Source: Azonexaceae bacterium (GTDB lineage: Bacteria; Pseudomonadota; Gammaproteobacteria; Burkholderiales; Rhodocyclaceae). Taken from it: a stretch of DNA of 64,000 nucleotides. The position numbers and the translations under genes are program-made. Location of the stretch: NCBI GenBank assembly GCA_013335535.1, contig JAAXVL010000014.1:17844-81843 (forward strand), in the 5' to 3' direction. Under the pieces are notes generated by a model. The model was given only the letters and a program-made list of their open reading frames with translations, did no database searches and was not told where the DNA came from. Shown piece by piece: positions 1 through 7,546 of this stretch (positions are counted from its first letter, which is position 1; the number at the start of each line of letters is the position of its first letter).

Positions 1-118
1 CTACCCGCCGGTCAACGCCGGCCGCTACGGCTTCACCGGACTGAACCACGCCTACGAACCGCGCTACGGCCTCGTCCTCGACTATTGGTGCGAGCTGCGC
101 GAGGGCATTTCAAAATGA
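1..118 (+). CDS. C-terminal fragment of an unknown protein
   Basis: An open frame runs from the window edge (phase starting at base 2) to a TGA at 116-118 and encodes about 38 residues rich in Tyr and Gly, ending in ELREGISK. The stop overlaps the ATG of the next gene as ATGA, so the two are probably translationally coupled. The last bases of this gene and the start of the next lie inside a copy of the dispersed repeat. I do not recognise the family from this fragment. Confidence 0.6.
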   Translation, partial: YPPVNAGRYGFTGLNHAYEPRYGLVLDYWCELREGISK

Positions 119-142
119 GCCGATTTTTCCGGTTGACCGTGG
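106..142 (+). repeat. Dispersed ~36-bp repeat, copy 1
   Basis: Begins CATTTCA and ends TTTCCGGTTGACCGTGG. It spans the stop of the upstream gene and the start of the CapA-like gene, and its right half is translated as FFRLTVA in the signal peptide. Confidence 0.85.
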
Positions 143-1083
143 CAACGGCCTTCCTGTTCGCCACCACCGTTCACGCCGAGCCAATGACGCTCATTTTCGC
201 CGGCGACGTCATGCTCGACGACGGCCCCGGCCGGCTCATCGCCCGGTGCGGTGACCCGCTCGCCCCTTTCGCCAAAATCCTCAAGGCCGCCGACTACCGC
301 ATTGCCAACCTCGAAACCTCGGTCGCCGGAAGTGGCAAGCGCCTCGCCGGCAAGCCCTACACCTTCCGCGCCCACCCGCGCACGCTGCGCGTCATGAAAG
401 GCCGCTTCGACGCCGTCACGCTGGCCAACAACCACGTTGGCGACTACGGCAATGCCGCCCTGCTCGAAACCATGCAGCGCCTCGACACGGCCGGCATCGC
501 CCATTTCGGCGCCGGCAAGAACCTCGTCGAGGCCCACAAGCCGTTGTGGATCGAACGCCGGGGCCTCAAGATCGCCGTCCTCGGCTACAACGAATTCGCC
601 CCCCGCGCCTTCGAAGCCGGTGCCAACACGCCGGGCACGGCATGGAGCGAGGACGATCACGTGATCAGCGACATCCGCGCCGCCAAGGCGGCCGGCGCCG
701 ACCTCATCATTCCCTTCATGCACTGGGGCTGGGAATACGATCCGGCCGCCAGCCCGCGCCTGCAAAGCTTCGCCCGGCGCATGATCGACGAAGGCGCCAG
801 CATGGTCGTCGGCAGCCACCCGCACGTGACGCAAGGTGCCGACGTCTATCAGGGCAAGCCGATCATCTACAGCCTCGGCAACTTCGTCTTCGACGGCTTC
901 GACGCCCCGGAAGCCAGAGTCGGCTGGCTGCTCCGCCTCAAACTCGACAAAACCGGCGTGCTCGAATGGGACACGCTGGCCGCCCACATGGACAAGCACG
1001 GCACCCCGCACCCCGTTCCCGGTGCCCTGAGCCCCTGCGGCAAGGCTGGCGACACGCAGCTTGCTCAGTGCCGGAACCCCTGA
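115..1083 (+). CDS. CapA/PgsA-family metallophosphatase-like exported protein
   Basis: This 322-residue protein belongs to the CapA (poly-gamma-glutamate synthesis protein) family, a calcineurin-like metallophosphoesterase fold. Visible motifs are AGDVMLDD (D31), NLE near 65, NNH at 105-107, HWGWEY at 203-208 and GSHPHV at 233-238, which is the usual motif order. An N-terminal signal peptide (cleavage after about residue 21, VHA-EP) suggests a periplasmic location. I chose ATG 115 rather than TTG 85 because it overlaps the upstream stop as ATGA and starts directly at the signal peptide. The substrate is unknown; no capsule or PGA synthase gene is visible here. Part of the signal peptide (FFRLTVA) is encoded by the dispersed repeat. 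Confidence 0.85.
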   Translation: MSRFFRLTVATAFLFATTVHAEPMTLIFAGDVMLDDGPGRLIARCGDPLAPFAKILKAADYRIANLETSVAGSGKRLAGKPYTFRAHPRTLRVMKGRFDAVTLANNHVGDYGNAALLETMQRLDTAGIAHFGAGKNLVEAHKPLWIERRGLKIAVLGYNEFAPRAFEAGANTPGTAWSEDDHVISDIRAAKAAGADLIIPFMHWGWEYDPAASPRLQSFARRMIDEGASMVVGSHPHVTQGADVYQGKPIIYSLGNFVFDGFDAPEARVGWLLRLKLDKTGVLEWDTLAAHMDKHGTPHPVPGALSPCGKAGDTQLAQCRNP

Positions 1084-1115
1084 ACCAACCCTGCCACAGA
1101 GAGGACAGCCCCCAC

Positions 1116-1565
1116 ATGGACACCCGCTTTCTCGACGACCTCACTCCCGGCCAGCGTTTCACCTCGCCGGGACTGACGCTGACTGAAGCCGAGATCATCG
1201 ACTTCGCCTGGCGCTACGACCCGCAACCCTTCCATCTCGACGCCAACGCCGCCGCCGACTCGCCGTATGGCGGGCTGATCGCCAGCGGCTTCCAGAGCCT
1301 GGCCATCTGCTTCCGGCTGTTCATCCAGTCCGGCGTGCTGGCCGACTCGAGCATGGGTTCGCCGGGCATCGACGAGTTGCGCTGGCTGGCGCCGGTGCGG
1401 CCGGGCGATACGCTGCACAGCGAAATTGAAGTGCTCGAGGTCAAGCCGTCGAATTCGAAACCGGATCGCGGCATTGCCCGCCTGAAGTATCAGGCGGTGA
1501 ACCAGCGCGGAGAGGCGGTGCTGACCTTCATCGTCATGCATCTGCTGCGCCGCAAACCGGACTGA
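1116..1565 (+). CDS. MaoC-like (R)-hydratase / hot-dog dehydratase
   Basis: A 149-residue single hot-dog protein of the MaoC dehydratase family, probably acting on an acyl-CoA thioester. The hydratase motif with the catalytic Asp/His pair is seen as YDPQPFHLD (D35, H40), followed by the YGGLIASGFQSLA segment typical of MaoC domains. ATG 1116 is chosen because it sits behind a GAGAGGA ribosome site at about 1099 and matches the family N-terminus; the open frame continues further upstream only as a shadow of the CapA gene. It lies 32 bp after the CapA-like gene on the same strand. Its exact acyl substrate cannot be told from sequence. Confidence 0.85.
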   Translation: MDTRFLDDLTPGQRFTSPGLTLTEAEIIDFAWRYDPQPFHLDANAAADSPYGGLIASGFQSLAICFRLFIQSGVLADSSMGSPGIDELRWLAPVRPGDTLHSEIEVLEVKPSNSKPDRGIARLKYQAVNQRGEAVLTFIVMHLLRRKPD

Positions 1566-1580
1566 AGCCGTCGCGCAGCG

Positions 1581-1615
1581 ATTTCAATTTTGGCTGTTAT
1601 TTCCGGTTGACCGTG
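1581..1615 (+). repeat. Dispersed ~36-bp repeat, copy 2
   Basis: ATTTCAATTTTGGCT, a short variable middle, then TTTCCGGTTGACCGTG. It lies 15 bp after the dehydratase stop and upstream of lemA, in non-coding DNA. Confidence 0.9.
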
Positions 1616-1703
1616 TAAGTCGCGAGGGCGGACCAAACTTTACCCGCCCGGAAATATCGCGATGGTATGCTGTCCCGCGAACCATTTTTCGGGAGCCACT
1701 TCC

Positions 1704-2309
1704 ATGCGCATTCGTCTTTACTCCATCCTCGTCCTCATCGCCAGCCTGCTCTCCGGCTGCGGTTACAACCAGATCCAGATCAACGACGAAGGCGTCAACG
1801 CCGCCTGGTCCGAGGTGCTCAACCAGTACAAGCGCCGAGCGGACCTGATCCCCAATCTCGTTTCCGTCGTCCAGGGCTACGCCGCGCATGAAAAGGAAGT
1901 GCTGACCCGCGTCACCGAGGCCCGCGCCAACGTCGCCGGCATGAAAGTCACGCCCGAACTGATCAATGACGAGGCCGCCTTCGCCAAATTCCAGAAGGCG
2001 CAGGGCGAGCTCTCCGGCGCGCTGTCCCGCCTGCTCGTGGTCGCCGAGAACTACCCGAACCTCAAGGCCGACGCCAATTTCCGTGATTTGCAGGCGCAGC
2101 TTGAAGGCACCGAAAACCGCATCACCGTGGCCCGCAACCGCTACATCGAGACGGTGCGCGTCTATAACATTTCAGTGCGCACCTTCCCGAACAACCTGAC
2201 GGCCATGGTCATGGGCTACAAGCCCAAGGCCAACTTCACGGTCGAGGACGAGAAGGCCATTTCGACACCGCCGGTCATCAAGTTCGACGCCCCGGCTGCC
2301 GCCAAGTAA
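1704..2309 (+). CDS. lemA: LemA family lipoprotein
   Basis: A 201-residue LemA-family protein. It starts with a lipoprotein signal peptide whose lipobox LLSGC puts the acylated Cys at residue 19, followed by the conserved LemA core (NQIQINDEGVNAAWSEVLNQYKRR region; RADLIPNLVSVVQGYAAHE; NYPNLKA; NRYIETVRVYN; FPNNL). ATG 1704 is preferred over an upstream in-frame GTG because it begins the signal peptide and follows a GGGAG ribosome site. It is the first gene of a three-gene set with two TPM-domain genes, a pairing common in bacteria. The biochemical function of LemA is not firmly known; a role with the TPM proteins at the envelope is inference. Confidence 0.93.
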   Translation: MRIRLYSILVLIASLLSGCGYNQIQINDEGVNAAWSEVLNQYKRRADLIPNLVSVVQGYAAHEKEVLTRVTEARANVAGMKVTPELINDEAAFAKFQKAQGELSGALSRLLVVAENYPNLKADANFRDLQAQLEGTENRITVARNRYIETVRVYNISVRTFPNNLTAMVMGYKPKANFTVEDEKAISTPPVIKFDAPAAAK

Positions 2310-2315
2310 GCCTTG

Positions 2316-3161
2316 ATGTTCCGCTGGCTCGCCGCTCTCTGTTTCGCGCTCTTGCCGCTGCTCGGCTGGAGCGCCAACGAGGTGGCGCTGCCGGCGCTGA
2401 CCGAACGCGTCACCGACCTGACCGGCACGCTGTCGGCCGAGGATAAAGCCGGGCTGACAGCCAGCCTGGCCGCGCTGGAAAAGGACAAGGGCGCGCAAAT
2501 CGTCATCGTGTTGCTGCCGACGACGCAGCCGGAAAGCATCGAGCAATTCGGCATCAGGCTGGCTGAAAAATGGAAAATCGGCCGCAAGGGGGTTGATGAT
2601 GGCGTAATCGTCATCGTCGCCAAGAACGACCGGCGCATGCGCATCGAAGTCGGCTACGGGCTGGAGGGCGCCATTCCCGACGCCATTGCCAAGCGCATCG
2701 TGGCCGAACAGATGGCGCCGCGTTTCCGCGAGGGTGACTTTGCCGGCGGCCTGCGCGCCACCGTGGCGACGCTCGACAAGGTCATTCGCGGCGAACCGCT
2801 GCCCGCCCCCGTCGTGCACACCGCCGCGAGCGGCACTGACACTGGCGATGCACTGACCTTCCTGCTCATCGTCTTCTTCATGGCCGGCGTCATCCGCTCG
2901 ATGTTCGGCCTCCTTGGTTCGCTGGCGGTGTCCGGTATTGCCGGCTGGCTGGCGTGGACCATCTTCGCCTCGCTCGGTCTGGCCGGCGGCGCCGCGCTGG
3001 TCGCCTTCGTGCTCTCCTTTATCCGCCTCGGCCGTGGAGGCTGGTCCTCCGGTGGTCGAGGCGGCTTCCCCGGCGGCTTTGGCGGCGGCTCCTCGGGTGG
3101 CGGCGGATTTTCCGGCGGCGGCGGTGGATTCGGTGGCGGCGGCGCTTCGGGGAACTGGTGA
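2316..3161 (+). CDS. TPM-domain (YgcG-like) membrane protein
   Basis: A 281-residue protein with an N-terminal signal peptide, a TPM domain at about residues 25-150 (LTERVTDLTGTL; IVIVLLPTTQPESIEQFGIRLAEKWKIG; RRMRIEVGYGLEGAIPD), two hydrophobic segments at about 185-235, and a Gly/Ser-rich tail ending GGGASGNW. This is the YgcG-type architecture that commonly follows lemA. It starts 6 bp after lemA and is followed within 5 bp by a second TPM gene, so the three form an operon. The TPM fold has been linked to phosphatase activity and photosystem II repair in plants; its role here is not established. Confidence 0.9.
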   Translation: MFRWLAALCFALLPLLGWSANEVALPALTERVTDLTGTLSAEDKAGLTASLAALEKDKGAQIVIVLLPTTQPESIEQFGIRLAEKWKIGRKGVDDGVIVIVAKNDRRMRIEVGYGLEGAIPDAIAKRIVAEQMAPRFREGDFAGGLRATVATLDKVIRGEPLPAPVVHTAASGTDTGDALTFLLIVFFMAGVIRSMFGLLGSLAVSGIAGWLAWTIFASLGLAGGAALVAFVLSFIRLGRGGWSSGGRGGFPGGFGGGSSGGGGFSGGGGGFGGGGASGNW

Positions 3162-3165
3162 AACC

Positions 3166-3660
3166 ATGCTGACACGCCTGCTCAAACACCTTTCATCGCC
3201 CGGCTGGTGGGCCAGACGCGCTTTCCGCGCCGACGATCTGGCAGCCATCGGCGCCGCGGTCAAAGCTTCCGAAATCAGGCATCGCGGCGAAATCCGCATC
3301 GCCATCGAAGGCCCGCTGCCGCTCCGCGCCCTGCTTCGCAACGAAACCTGCCGCGACCGCGCGGCAAATCTCTTCCAGTCGCTCGGCGTGGCCGAAACGC
3401 GTGAAGCGATCGGCATCCTCGTTTATGTTCAACTGGTCGACCGCCGGGTCGAAATCCTCGCCGACAAAGGCATTTCCACCCTCGTCCCACCCACCGAATG
3501 GGAAGCGATCTGCCGCCAGATGGAAAGCGCGTTTGCCATCGGGAATTACCAACGCGGGATGGTGGACGCCATCAAGCACATCACCACACTGCTCGCCCAG
3601 CACTTCCCGGCCAGCGGCGACAACCCGAACGAACTCGACGACGCGCCAACCATCCTTTGA
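3166..3660 (+). CDS. Soluble TPM-domain protein
   Basis: A 164-residue protein with no signal peptide, carrying a TPM-type domain: RGEIRIAIEGPLPL near residue 43, then AIGILVYVQLVDRRVEILADKGI near 84-107. It starts 4 bp after the membrane TPM gene and is the third member of the lemA set. This short cytoplasmic-looking TPM protein next to a YgcG-like one is a frequent arrangement. Function unknown. Confidence 0.85.
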   Translation: MLTRLLKHLSSPGWWARRAFRADDLAAIGAAVKASEIRHRGEIRIAIEGPLPLRALLRNETCRDRAANLFQSLGVAETREAIGILVYVQLVDRRVEILADKGISTLVPPTEWEAICRQMESAFAIGNYQRGMVDAIKHITTLLAQHFPASGDNPNELDDAPTIL

Positions 3661-3715
3661 GTGCAAGCTACAAGCTCGAACGTGCCGGCCAGGCAAGATT
3701 ACCGGAGGTTCTCCC

Positions 3716-4258
3716 ATGCAAGCATTGAACCTTAGCAAGGCCTTTACCCTGATCGAACCGGGGCCTGTCGTCCTCGTCACCACCCATGACGGCGGGAAAG
3801 ACAACATCATGACCATCTCGTGGACGATGGTGATGGATTTCACCCCGGTATTCGCCATCACCACGGGCCAATGGAATCACTCCTTCGCGGCCCTGCAAAA
3901 GCATCGCGAGTGCGTCATCGCCATTCCCACCGTCGACCTGCTCGATACGGTCGTTGGCATAGGTACGTGCTCCGGAGCAGACACCGACAAGTTCACGAGA
4001 TTCAATCTCACGCCACTCCGGTCCAAACTCGTCAAGCCGCCCCTGATCAAGGAATGCCTCGCCAACATCGAGTGCAAGGTCATCGACATCATCGAAAAGC
4101 ACAACATCGTCGTGCTGGAAGCAGTCGCCGCCTACATCGACAGTGAACGAAAGGAAAGGCGAACGATTCACGCCGTGGGCGACGGCACCTTCATCGTCGA
4201 CGGCCGCAAGATCGACCGGAAGAAGATGATGGCCGCCAAGCTCCCGCCGGGTGTTTAG
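3716..4258 (+). CDS. Flavin reductase-like (FMN-binding split-barrel) protein
   Basis: A 180-residue protein of the flavin reductase-like / DIM6-NTAB family. Typical features are the early VVLVTTHDGGKDNIMTISWTM segment, the FAITTGQWNHSF strand and the CVIAIPTVDLLDTVVGIG helix-strand. Such proteins bind FMN and either reduce flavin with NAD(P)H or act as FMN-binding redox proteins. ATG 3716 follows a clear GGAGGT ribosome site at 3704. It stands alone between the TPM operon and the convergent cytochrome gene. The partner enzyme is unknown. Confidence 0.85.
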   Translation: MQALNLSKAFTLIEPGPVVLVTTHDGGKDNIMTISWTMVMDFTPVFAITTGQWNHSFAALQKHRECVIAIPTVDLLDTVVGIGTCSGADTDKFTRFNLTPLRSKLVKPPLIKECLANIECKVIDIIEKHNIVVLEAVAAYIDSERKERRTIHAVGDGTFIVDGRKIDRKKMMAAKLPPGV

Positions 4259-4386
4259 TGTTCGACGGTTTGGCCAATGACTCAAAACGGCCAGGAGCGG
4301 ATGGCTAACCATTCCCGAAAGCCGTCATTTGAATGACTACTTTGCATCTGCGGACTCAGGCCACTCTAATGCATCGGCTATTCTAT

Positions 4387-4418
4387 GAGACGGGTGGCAT
4401 CAAGAGACGGGTGGCATC
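4387..4418. repeat. Two perfect 15-bp direct repeats, 17-bp period
   Basis: GAGACGGGTGGCATC occurs at 4387-4401 and again at 4404-4418. It lies in the 263-bp gap between two convergent genes (flavin reductase-like and octaheme cytochrome), which otherwise holds nothing I can name. Confidence 0.8.
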
Positions 4419-4521
4419 GATAGCCATCGTATGGCATGGCTGAAATGTAGGGGCGATATAAAGAGCCGGAAATGGTTGTAGGGCTATCAAGGTTCACCGA
4501 ACCAGACAAGCAATTGCTGGG

Positions 4522-6564
4522 CTATTTGTATTCCTCTATCCGTTCAAGGCTACGGCTGATACCTGGATCGTTTGGATTCAATTTTCGGGCCGAACGCAGT
4601 TCTTCTACCGCGCTTTCTCGTTTGCCTTGGCGGGCCAGAAGGACGCCCAATGCGTAATGCACTTCGGCTTTGCTTCCAGTAACTGCCATGCCGGCGCGCA
4701 GCAGTTGTTCGGCTTCGTCAAAGCGATTTTCATCTGCCAGCCACTCGGCGAGTTCCAGGCGGGCTGCAAGGAATCCGGGGTCCTGCTGCAAGGCGCGTTG
4801 ATAGTGAACAAGCGCCTGTTGCAGTTGACGGCGCTGGCGGTGGAAATTAGCCAGGTTGAGCTGGGCGGCCGGCATATCGGCCATGGCAGTCTGCGCGGCA
4901 ACGAAATCGGACAGCGCGCGGCGCAGGGTTGGACGCTGCGCCGACGGCACCAGCCGCTGGTCAAAGTTGAGCAGACTACGCGCGGCGGCGATGCGCACGG
5001 CGCGGACCGGATCATCGATCAAGGGCAGAAGCAGGCGCACGGCCCGCTCATCCTGCCAGGCGCCGACCACCATCGCTGCGACACTGCGCACCGCCGGATC
5101 GGGATCGCGTAGCGTGGCTACGGGGAGACGCCGCGGCGCCAGCTGGCCGAACAGTTCGCTGGCCGTCGCACGCACGATGCCCGGCTGCGCGGCGTCGACG
5201 GCCAGCCCGGCCAGCGCATCGAGCCCGCCCGGCTGCCGCTCGCGCGCCGCCATCAGGATTTCGCCGTAGTGCGGCGGCTGGCTGCGTTTTCCGAACTGTC
5301 GCTCGAGCACGGCCGACGCCCAGGCGGCATCGCGGTCCTGATGGCAGGTGGTGCACGCATTCGGCGTTTGCAACTGACGCGAAAGGTCCGGGCGGGGAAT
5401 GCGAATCGCGTGGTCGCGCCGGCCGTGCACCACCATGTAATTGGTCGCCGGCATATGGCAGGCGACGCACTGGCTGCCGCTGGCGCCGGGCACATGGAAG
5501 TGGTGCTCGGGCGACTCGTAGTTACGTGCCTTGAGACCAGGAAAGGCCGGGTTGGGCGTCGCGCCATGACAGCGGGTGCACAGCGCATTGCCCTCGGCCA
5601 GCAGCTTGCCGCTGTGCATGGCATGACAGTCGGCGCAGGTGACGCCGGCCTGATACATGCGGCTCTGTCGGAAGGAGCCGTATTCAAAGACTTCGGCCAG
5701 TTGCTGGCCGTCGGGGTGATATAGATCGGGACGCAGCGTATCCGGCTGGTAGTTGTCGAGCAGTGCACCGCCGGTCTGGGTTTCCTCACGCAATCGGGTG
5801 CGCCGCGCGTGACAGGCGGCGCATTGATCGACGAGGGGCGCGGCGAAGGGAAGACCGTAGCCCGGCAGCCTGAGCGCGCGCTTTTGGCCGGCCGCCGCGA
5901 CATGCCGGGCACCAGGGCCGTGGCAGGCCTGACATCCTACATTGGGGGCCGCCCAGGTCGTTTTATAAACGTCGGCTTGCTGATCGTAGCCCTTGCGCAA
6001 GGCGGTGGTGTGACACTCGGCGCACATCAGGTTCCAGCCCTGGTAGCGCCCGGTCCAGTGCAGGGATTCGCCGGGTTTCGCCGGTTCGTCGGCTTGCAGG
6101 TCGAACCAGCGGTGGCGCGCCGTGTCCCAGGCGATCGTGAATGCCTGCAGGCGACCGCCCGCCTGCGGCACGAGGTATTGCTGCAGCGGCCGAAGGCCAA
6201 AGGTGTACGCGACGGGAAACTCGCCGCTGCGGCCATCCGCCCCGGCCGAGGCAATGCTGAAGAGCCCCTGCCTGACGTGGAATGTCGTTGCGCCCGATGC
6301 GCCGGTAAATTTTTGATCGGCGAAGTTCGCCAGCACCGTCCCCGGCTCGGCCGCCTGCATCGCCTGGCTGTGTTTTGAGGTGCGCCAGTCAGCCGCCGTC
6401 GCCGGGTGACAATTGGCACATGCACTGTCCGCGACGTAACCAGGACGCACCTCGCCGTGGGGCGACAGGCTTGCCGCCGGCGCCGCCAGGGCGTTTACAA
6501 ACGCGATGAGGCCGGCGATGCATTTGAGGCTGCGGCTCAAGCGGGGCGCGACGATGGAAGGCAT
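4522..6564 (-). CDS. Octaheme c-type cytochrome with HEAT and TPR domains
   Basis: A 680-residue exported protein. The first 30 or so residues form a signal peptide. Eight CxxCH heme-binding motifs follow between about residues 49 and 410: CANCH, CAECH, CQACH, CAACH, CADCH, CTRCH, CVACH and CTTCH. After them come HEAT-like repeats (about 450-545) and at least three TPR-like repeats to the C-terminus. It resembles the cytochrome c554-like multiheme proteins fused to TPRs, probably periplasmic electron carriers or reductases; the substrate is unknown. The ATG lies 3 bp after the stop of the IclR-type regulator gene, so the two are almost certainly co-transcribed. Confidence 0.88.
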   Translation of the reverse strand: MPSIVAPRLSRSLKCIAGLIAFVNALAAPAASLSPHGEVRPGYVADSACANCHPATAADWRTSKHSQAMQAAEPGTVLANFADQKFTGASGATTFHVRQGLFSIASAGADGRSGEFPVAYTFGLRPLQQYLVPQAGGRLQAFTIAWDTARHRWFDLQADEPAKPGESLHWTGRYQGWNLMCAECHTTALRKGYDQQADVYKTTWAAPNVGCQACHGPGARHVAAAGQKRALRLPGYGLPFAAPLVDQCAACHARRTRLREETQTGGALLDNYQPDTLRPDLYHPDGQQLAEVFEYGSFRQSRMYQAGVTCADCHAMHSGKLLAEGNALCTRCHGATPNPAFPGLKARNYESPEHHFHVPGASGSQCVACHMPATNYMVVHGRRDHAIRIPRPDLSRQLQTPNACTTCHQDRDAAWASAVLERQFGKRSQPPHYGEILMAARERQPGGLDALAGLAVDAAQPGIVRATASELFGQLAPRRLPVATLRDPDPAVRSVAAMVVGAWQDERAVRLLLPLIDDPVRAVRIAAARSLLNFDQRLVPSAQRPTLRRALSDFVAAQTAMADMPAAQLNLANFHRQRRQLQQALVHYQRALQQDPGFLAARLELAEWLADENRFDEAEQLLRAGMAVTGSKAEVHYALGVLLARQGKRESAVEELRSARKLNPNDPGISRSLERIEEYK

Positions 6565-6567
6565 GGG

Positions 6568-7407
6568 TCAGTCATCCACGACGGCAATATTCGATGAACG
6601 GCAGGCCTCGGCAATGGCGCGGGCCGTGGCTTGCATGTCGGCCAGGTGATTGCGGACGATCTTGGTTTTCAGCTTGTACTTGCGCGGCCAGACAAGGTTC
6701 ATGCAGGCGATGACCTTGCCGTCGCAAATGATCGGCACCGCGATGGCGTCGAGCCCGTCGTCGAATTCCTCGATTTCCATGGCCCGCCCTCCGAAACGGG
6801 GGTCGCGCGAACCGTAGCCGCAGGCGCGCGTCTGCGCGAGGATTTCGTCGAGTTCATTCTTGAGCACCTGGCGACTGCGCGCGATCGGCGACGGATGCTG
6901 GCGGACGAAATCGAGCACAGCTGCCCGCTCCTCCGGCGAGCAAAAGGCCAGATAGGCGCGCCCCGGCGCCGACAGGATGATGTCGACGCGTACGCCAATG
7001 TCGTAGAGGGTGACGCCGAGGTTGCTTTGTCGCCGCGAGGACTCGCCCAGCTCCAGCTGATGATTGCGGACGACGAGGATATCGGAGGGCCAGAGCGCCC
7101 TTTCCCGTAGTTCCGACAGAAATGGTGCGGAAATTTCGGAAATGCGGGTTGAAAGTTCATCCGATCGCTGCCGCCCTGCCAGCGAAATGCTCCGGCGGAA
7201 CAGCCCGTCGCCGATGGCTTTCCACACGTAGCCGGTCTTTTCCAGCGTGAGCAGGATGCGCAGAAGGCTGCTTTTCGGGATGCCGGTCCCCTGATGGAGC
7301 TCAGCCAGCGACTGGCCGCGATACTCTTCCAGGCTGCGCAGGACGATGAGGCCACGCTCAAGGGAATCAATGGTCTTCATGGGAATCCGGGAAACGGTAG
7401 CGGCCAT
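6568..7407 (-). CDS. IclR family transcriptional regulator
   Basis: A regulator of about 279 residues. The N-terminal winged helix-turn-helix is visible (SLERGLIVLRSLEEYRG; SLAELHQGTGIPKSSLLRILLTLEKTGYV), followed by an IclR effector domain (VDIILSAPGRAYLAFCSPEER; CGYGSRDP; GLDAIAVPII; VIACMNLVW). The start is uncertain: ATG 7407 is used, ATG 7380 also fits the family, and neither has a good ribosome site. It is transcribed with the octaheme cytochrome. A 10-bp-arm palindrome at 11479-11502 between the porin and SBF transporter genes is a candidate operator for it; this assignment is inference. Confidence 0.9.
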   Translation of the reverse strand: MAATVSRIPMKTIDSLERGLIVLRSLEEYRGQSLAELHQGTGIPKSSLLRILLTLEKTGYVWKAIGDGLFRRSISLAGRQRSDELSTRISEISAPFLSELRERALWPSDILVVRNHQLELGESSRRQSNLGVTLYDIGVRVDIILSAPGRAYLAFCSPEERAAVLDFVRQHPSPIARSRQVLKNELDEILAQTRACGYGSRDPRFGGRAMEIEEFDDGLDAIAVPIICDGKVIACMNLVWPRKYKLKTKIVRNHLADMQATARAIAEACRSSNIAVVDD

Positions 7408-7473
7408 TTCCAAGGAGCGGAAAGGGCCCTGAAAATTGATAGGCGCACCTTACTACTTCATCCACCAACACGC

Positions 7474-7502
7474 AAAAAGGGGCTCGCCCCTGGCAAGCCC
7501 CC
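7474..7502 (-). terminator. Terminator after the arylsulfatase gene
   Basis: On the minus strand GGGGCTTGCC pairs with GGCGAGCCCC around a 3-base loop (one mismatch) and is followed by TTTTT. It lies between the sulfatase stop and the IclR gene. Confidence 0.8.
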
Positions 7503-7546
7503 GCATCGGAGTATCCGGTGATTATCCCCAGAACAGGGGGGCCGGC

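Noticed and set aside
2654..3175. Pro-rich open frame opposite the TPM gene
   Set aside because: It is only the antisense reading of the Gly-rich tail of the YgcG-like protein.
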